Assembly: GCA_002391385.1 (NCBI GenBank)
Contig: DGEY01000022.1
Coordinates: forward strand, 5,076-19,686
Direction: 5' to 3'
Length of the DNA: 14,611 nucleotides
DNA from: Firmicutes bacterium UBA3914
GTDB lineage: Bacteria; Bacillota; Limnochordia; Darwinibacteriales; Darwinibacteriaceae
Both the position numbers and the translations under genes were made by a program. Each line of letters opens with the position of its first letter. The first letter of the stretch is position 1. Positions 13,325-14,611 of this stretch are shown piece by piece. The notes under the pieces were generated by a model. That model made no database searches, had not been told where the DNA came from, and saw only the letters and a list, made by a program, of their open reading frames with translations.

Positions 13325-14260
13325 GTGTTCATTTTTGATGCCCATATCGATACCTTGTCGCGCCTTCTGACCCGGGGTGAGAAACTGGAGGATGCCCAGG
13401 GCCATGTTAAACTGGAAGATCTGCAAGCAGGAGCGCGGGCCCAGTTTTTTGCGGCCTTTGTCGATCCCCAGTACTACCACGGGTTAGCTCTGCACCGGAC
13501 CATGGAAATGATCGACCTCTTCTGGGAGACTCTAGCTGCCTACCCAGAGGCTTTAGCCTTCGCCGGGTCGGCGGAGGAGATCATTCAAGCAACCGCCCAA
13601 GGCCGCACCGCCTGCCTCTTGGCCATCGAAGGCGGGGAGGCGCTGGAGGGGAAGCTCTCCATGCTCCGCCTCTTTTACCGGCTGGGGGTGCGGCTTTTGA
13701 CCTTGACCTGGAATTTCCGCAATGATCTGGCCGCGGGCCAGTGGGAGGGTCCCCAAGGGGGAGGCCTGAGCAGATTCGGGCGGGAAGTGGTGGAGGAGAT
13801 GAACAGCCTAGGCATGCTGGTGGACGTGTCCCACCTCAATGAGCCTGGGTTCTGGGATGTTCTGGAGGTAAGCACAGATCCGGTCCTGGCCTCCCATTCC
13901 AACGCCCACGCCCTGTGTCCCCATCCCCGCAATCTCACTGATCAGCAGATCCGGGCTTTGGCGGATCGGGGGGGAGCGATCGGCGTCAATTTCTGTGCCG
14001 CTTTTTTGGAACCTTCGGCCCAGGCCACCAGCGAACATGTGGTGGAGCAGATCGCCTATCTGCTCCAGGTGGGCGGTGAGGACTGCCCCGCCCTGGGCTC
14101 GGATTTCGACGGCATCAGCCAGGTTCCTGAGGGGCTGGAAACCTACAATCAGATTCCAAAGCTGATCGGGCTTCTGGAGAAGAGGGGATTTGGTGCAGCG
14201 GTCATCGAGAAAGTGATGGGCGGTAATTTGCTGCGCCTCTGCCGGGAGGTCCTTGGTTAA
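13325..14260 (+). CDS. Membrane dipeptidase family (M19, renal dipeptidase-like) metallohydrolase
   Basis: M19 enzymes are dinuclear zinc TIM-barrel hydrolases of dipeptides, including D-amino-acid dipeptides. The 311-residue product has the full ligand set: H7 and D9 in DAHIDT, the bridging E102 in AIEGGEAL, H170 in DVSHLN, and H191 in ASHSNAHALCPHPRNL, with R202 in the substrate-binding HPRN. D260 in GSDFDG is the catalytic aspartate. There is no signal peptide, so despite the family name it should be cytoplasmic, as usual in Bacillota. The substrate may be cell-wall or scavenged dipeptides, which is inference. GTG 13325 has GGGAGG 8 nt upstream and begins directly at the first barrel strand. 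It is separated from spoVS by a terminator, and no clear promoter was seen in the short gap. Confidence 0.93.
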   Translation: MFIFDAHIDTLSRLLTRGEKLEDAQGHVKLEDLQAGARAQFFAAFVDPQYYHGLALHRTMEMIDLFWETLAAYPEALAFAGSAEEIIQATAQGRTACLLAIEGGEALEGKLSMLRLFYRLGVRLLTLTWNFRNDLAAGQWEGPQGGGLSRFGREVVEEMNSLGMLVDVSHLNEPGFWDVLEVSTDPVLASHSNAHALCPHPRNLTDQQIRALADRGGAIGVNFCAAFLEPSAQATSEHVVEQIAYLLQVGGEDCPALGSDFDGISQVPEGLETYNQIPKLIGLLEKRGFGAAVIEKVMGGNLLRLCREVLG

Positions 14261-14278
14261 AACCCCTGCCCCGGGGTT
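14261..14278 (+). terminator. Weak hairpin between dipeptidase and dodecin genes
   Basis: AACCCC (14261-14266) and GGGGTT (14273-14278) form a 6-bp stem with loop TGCCCC directly after the dipeptidase stop. No T-tract follows, so it may lessen rather than end transcription into the dodecin gene. Confidence 0.3.
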
Positions 14279-14306
14279 ATGCTACAGGAAAAAAGGGGGC
14301 TTACCG

Positions 14307-14519
14307 TTGGCAAGTCATGTGGTCAAGGTAATCGAGCTTGTGGGTGAGTCGGATCAGAGTTGGGAAGATGCTGTCCAGGTTGCAGTGAAGCAGGCCAGCA
14401 AGACCCTGCGGGGTATTACCGGCGTTGAAGTGCTTAACTGGTCCGGCAAGGTGGATGAACAAGGTGAAATAGTCGGCTATCGCGCCAATGTGCAGGTGGC
14501 CTTTGCAGTGGAAAACTAA
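14307..14519 (+). CDS. Dodecin family small flavoprotein
   Basis: Dodecins are about 70-residue proteins that assemble into hollow dodecamers and store flavins (or coenzyme A in some). The 70-residue product has the family pattern: a first strand VVKVIELVGES, a helix WEDAVQVAVKQASKTLRG, and two strands around VEVLNWSGKV and YRANVQVAFAVE. TTG 14307 is chosen because AAGGGGG lies 7 nt upstream and it starts at the first strand. The open frame to 14253 would run back into the dipeptidase gene. The tryptophan that stacks on flavin in well-studied dodecins (in motifs such as LDWFEV) is replaced by glycine in ITGVEV, which is common in a bacterial subgroup. The ligand is therefore uncertain. Confidence 0.9.
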   Translation: MASHVVKVIELVGESDQSWEDAVQVAVKQASKTLRGITGVEVLNWSGKVDEQGEIVGYRANVQVAFAVEN

Positions 14520-14528
14520 AGCGGATGG

Positions 14529-14555
14529 AAGCGGCTTAGGATAACTAAGCCGTTT
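14529..14555 (+). terminator. Terminator after the dodecin gene
   Basis: AAGCGGCTTAG (14529-14539) pairs with CTAAGCCGTTT (14545-14555) in an 11-bp stem with one G-U pair and loop GATAA. The terminal T bases are part of the stem and the T-tract is short. The remaining 56 bases to the end of the window contain no gene that I can support. Confidence 0.65.
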
Positions 14556-14611
14556 CAGAATGTCGAAAAAGGGAGCTCTCCTGCTGCAGGAAAGAACTCT
14601 TTTGGTGAATC

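Overview
The window looks like chromosomal DNA of a spore-forming Bacillota (Firmicutes), probably a moderately GC-rich clostridial or deep-branching lineage. This rests on the gene order cinA–(phosphoesterase)–recA–recX–rny–(hypothetical)–ymdB–spoVS, on SpoVS itself, on a LexA/SOS box of the Bacillus type before recA, on a sigma-H-like promoter before spoVS, and on strong AAGGAGG ribosome binding sites with many GTG and TTG starts. The genus cannot be told from the sequence. I see no mobile element, phage gene, CRISPR array, tRNA or rRNA.

Layout. (1) 31-2090, plus: a membrane-anchored protein of unknown family overlaps by 4 nt a short FtsH-like AAA+ zinc protease that has two transmembrane helices but almost no extracytoplasmic domain. 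(2) 2132-5418: an accessory patch with three minus-strand genes and one plus-strand gene. The minus genes are a soluble M1-like (gluzincin) metallopeptidase, a DUF441 membrane protein and a lipoprotein with a C-terminal fibronectin-III-like segment. The plus gene is a divergent-PAP2 (DUF212) membrane protein. A perfect 14-bp hairpin separates the convergent PAP2 and lipoprotein genes. (3) 5519-9865, plus: cinA, a membrane-anchored metallophosphoesterase, then recA (own promoter and SOS box) overlapping recX, closed by a terminator. (4) 9999-12883, plus: rny (RNase Y) with its own terminator, then a small hypothetical gene overlapping ymdB by 4 nt. (5) 12982-14519, plus: spoVS behind a sigma-H-like promoter, a terminator, an M19 membrane dipeptidase and a dodecin.

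How the genes fit together. RecA, RecX and the SOS box are the DNA-repair module. RNase Y and YmdB are the mRNA-turnover and developmental-switch module known from Bacillus, here with an extra coupled gene. SpoVS is the sporulation gene, and its probable sigma-H control matches the known Bacillus case. There is no gene-free stretch above 300 bases. The longest gaps hold, in order, inverted repeats and a promoter-like site (3293-3451), the recA control region (8222-8370), the recX terminator (9866-9998), and the spoVS promoter (12884-12981).

The least conventional items are the membrane protein/minimal FtsH pair at 31-2090, the M1-like peptidase whose YEKG tyrosine is replaced by histidine, the membrane phosphoesterase between cinA and recA, the absence of a usual start codon at the proper distance from the rny ribosome binding site, and the small gene coupled to ymdB.
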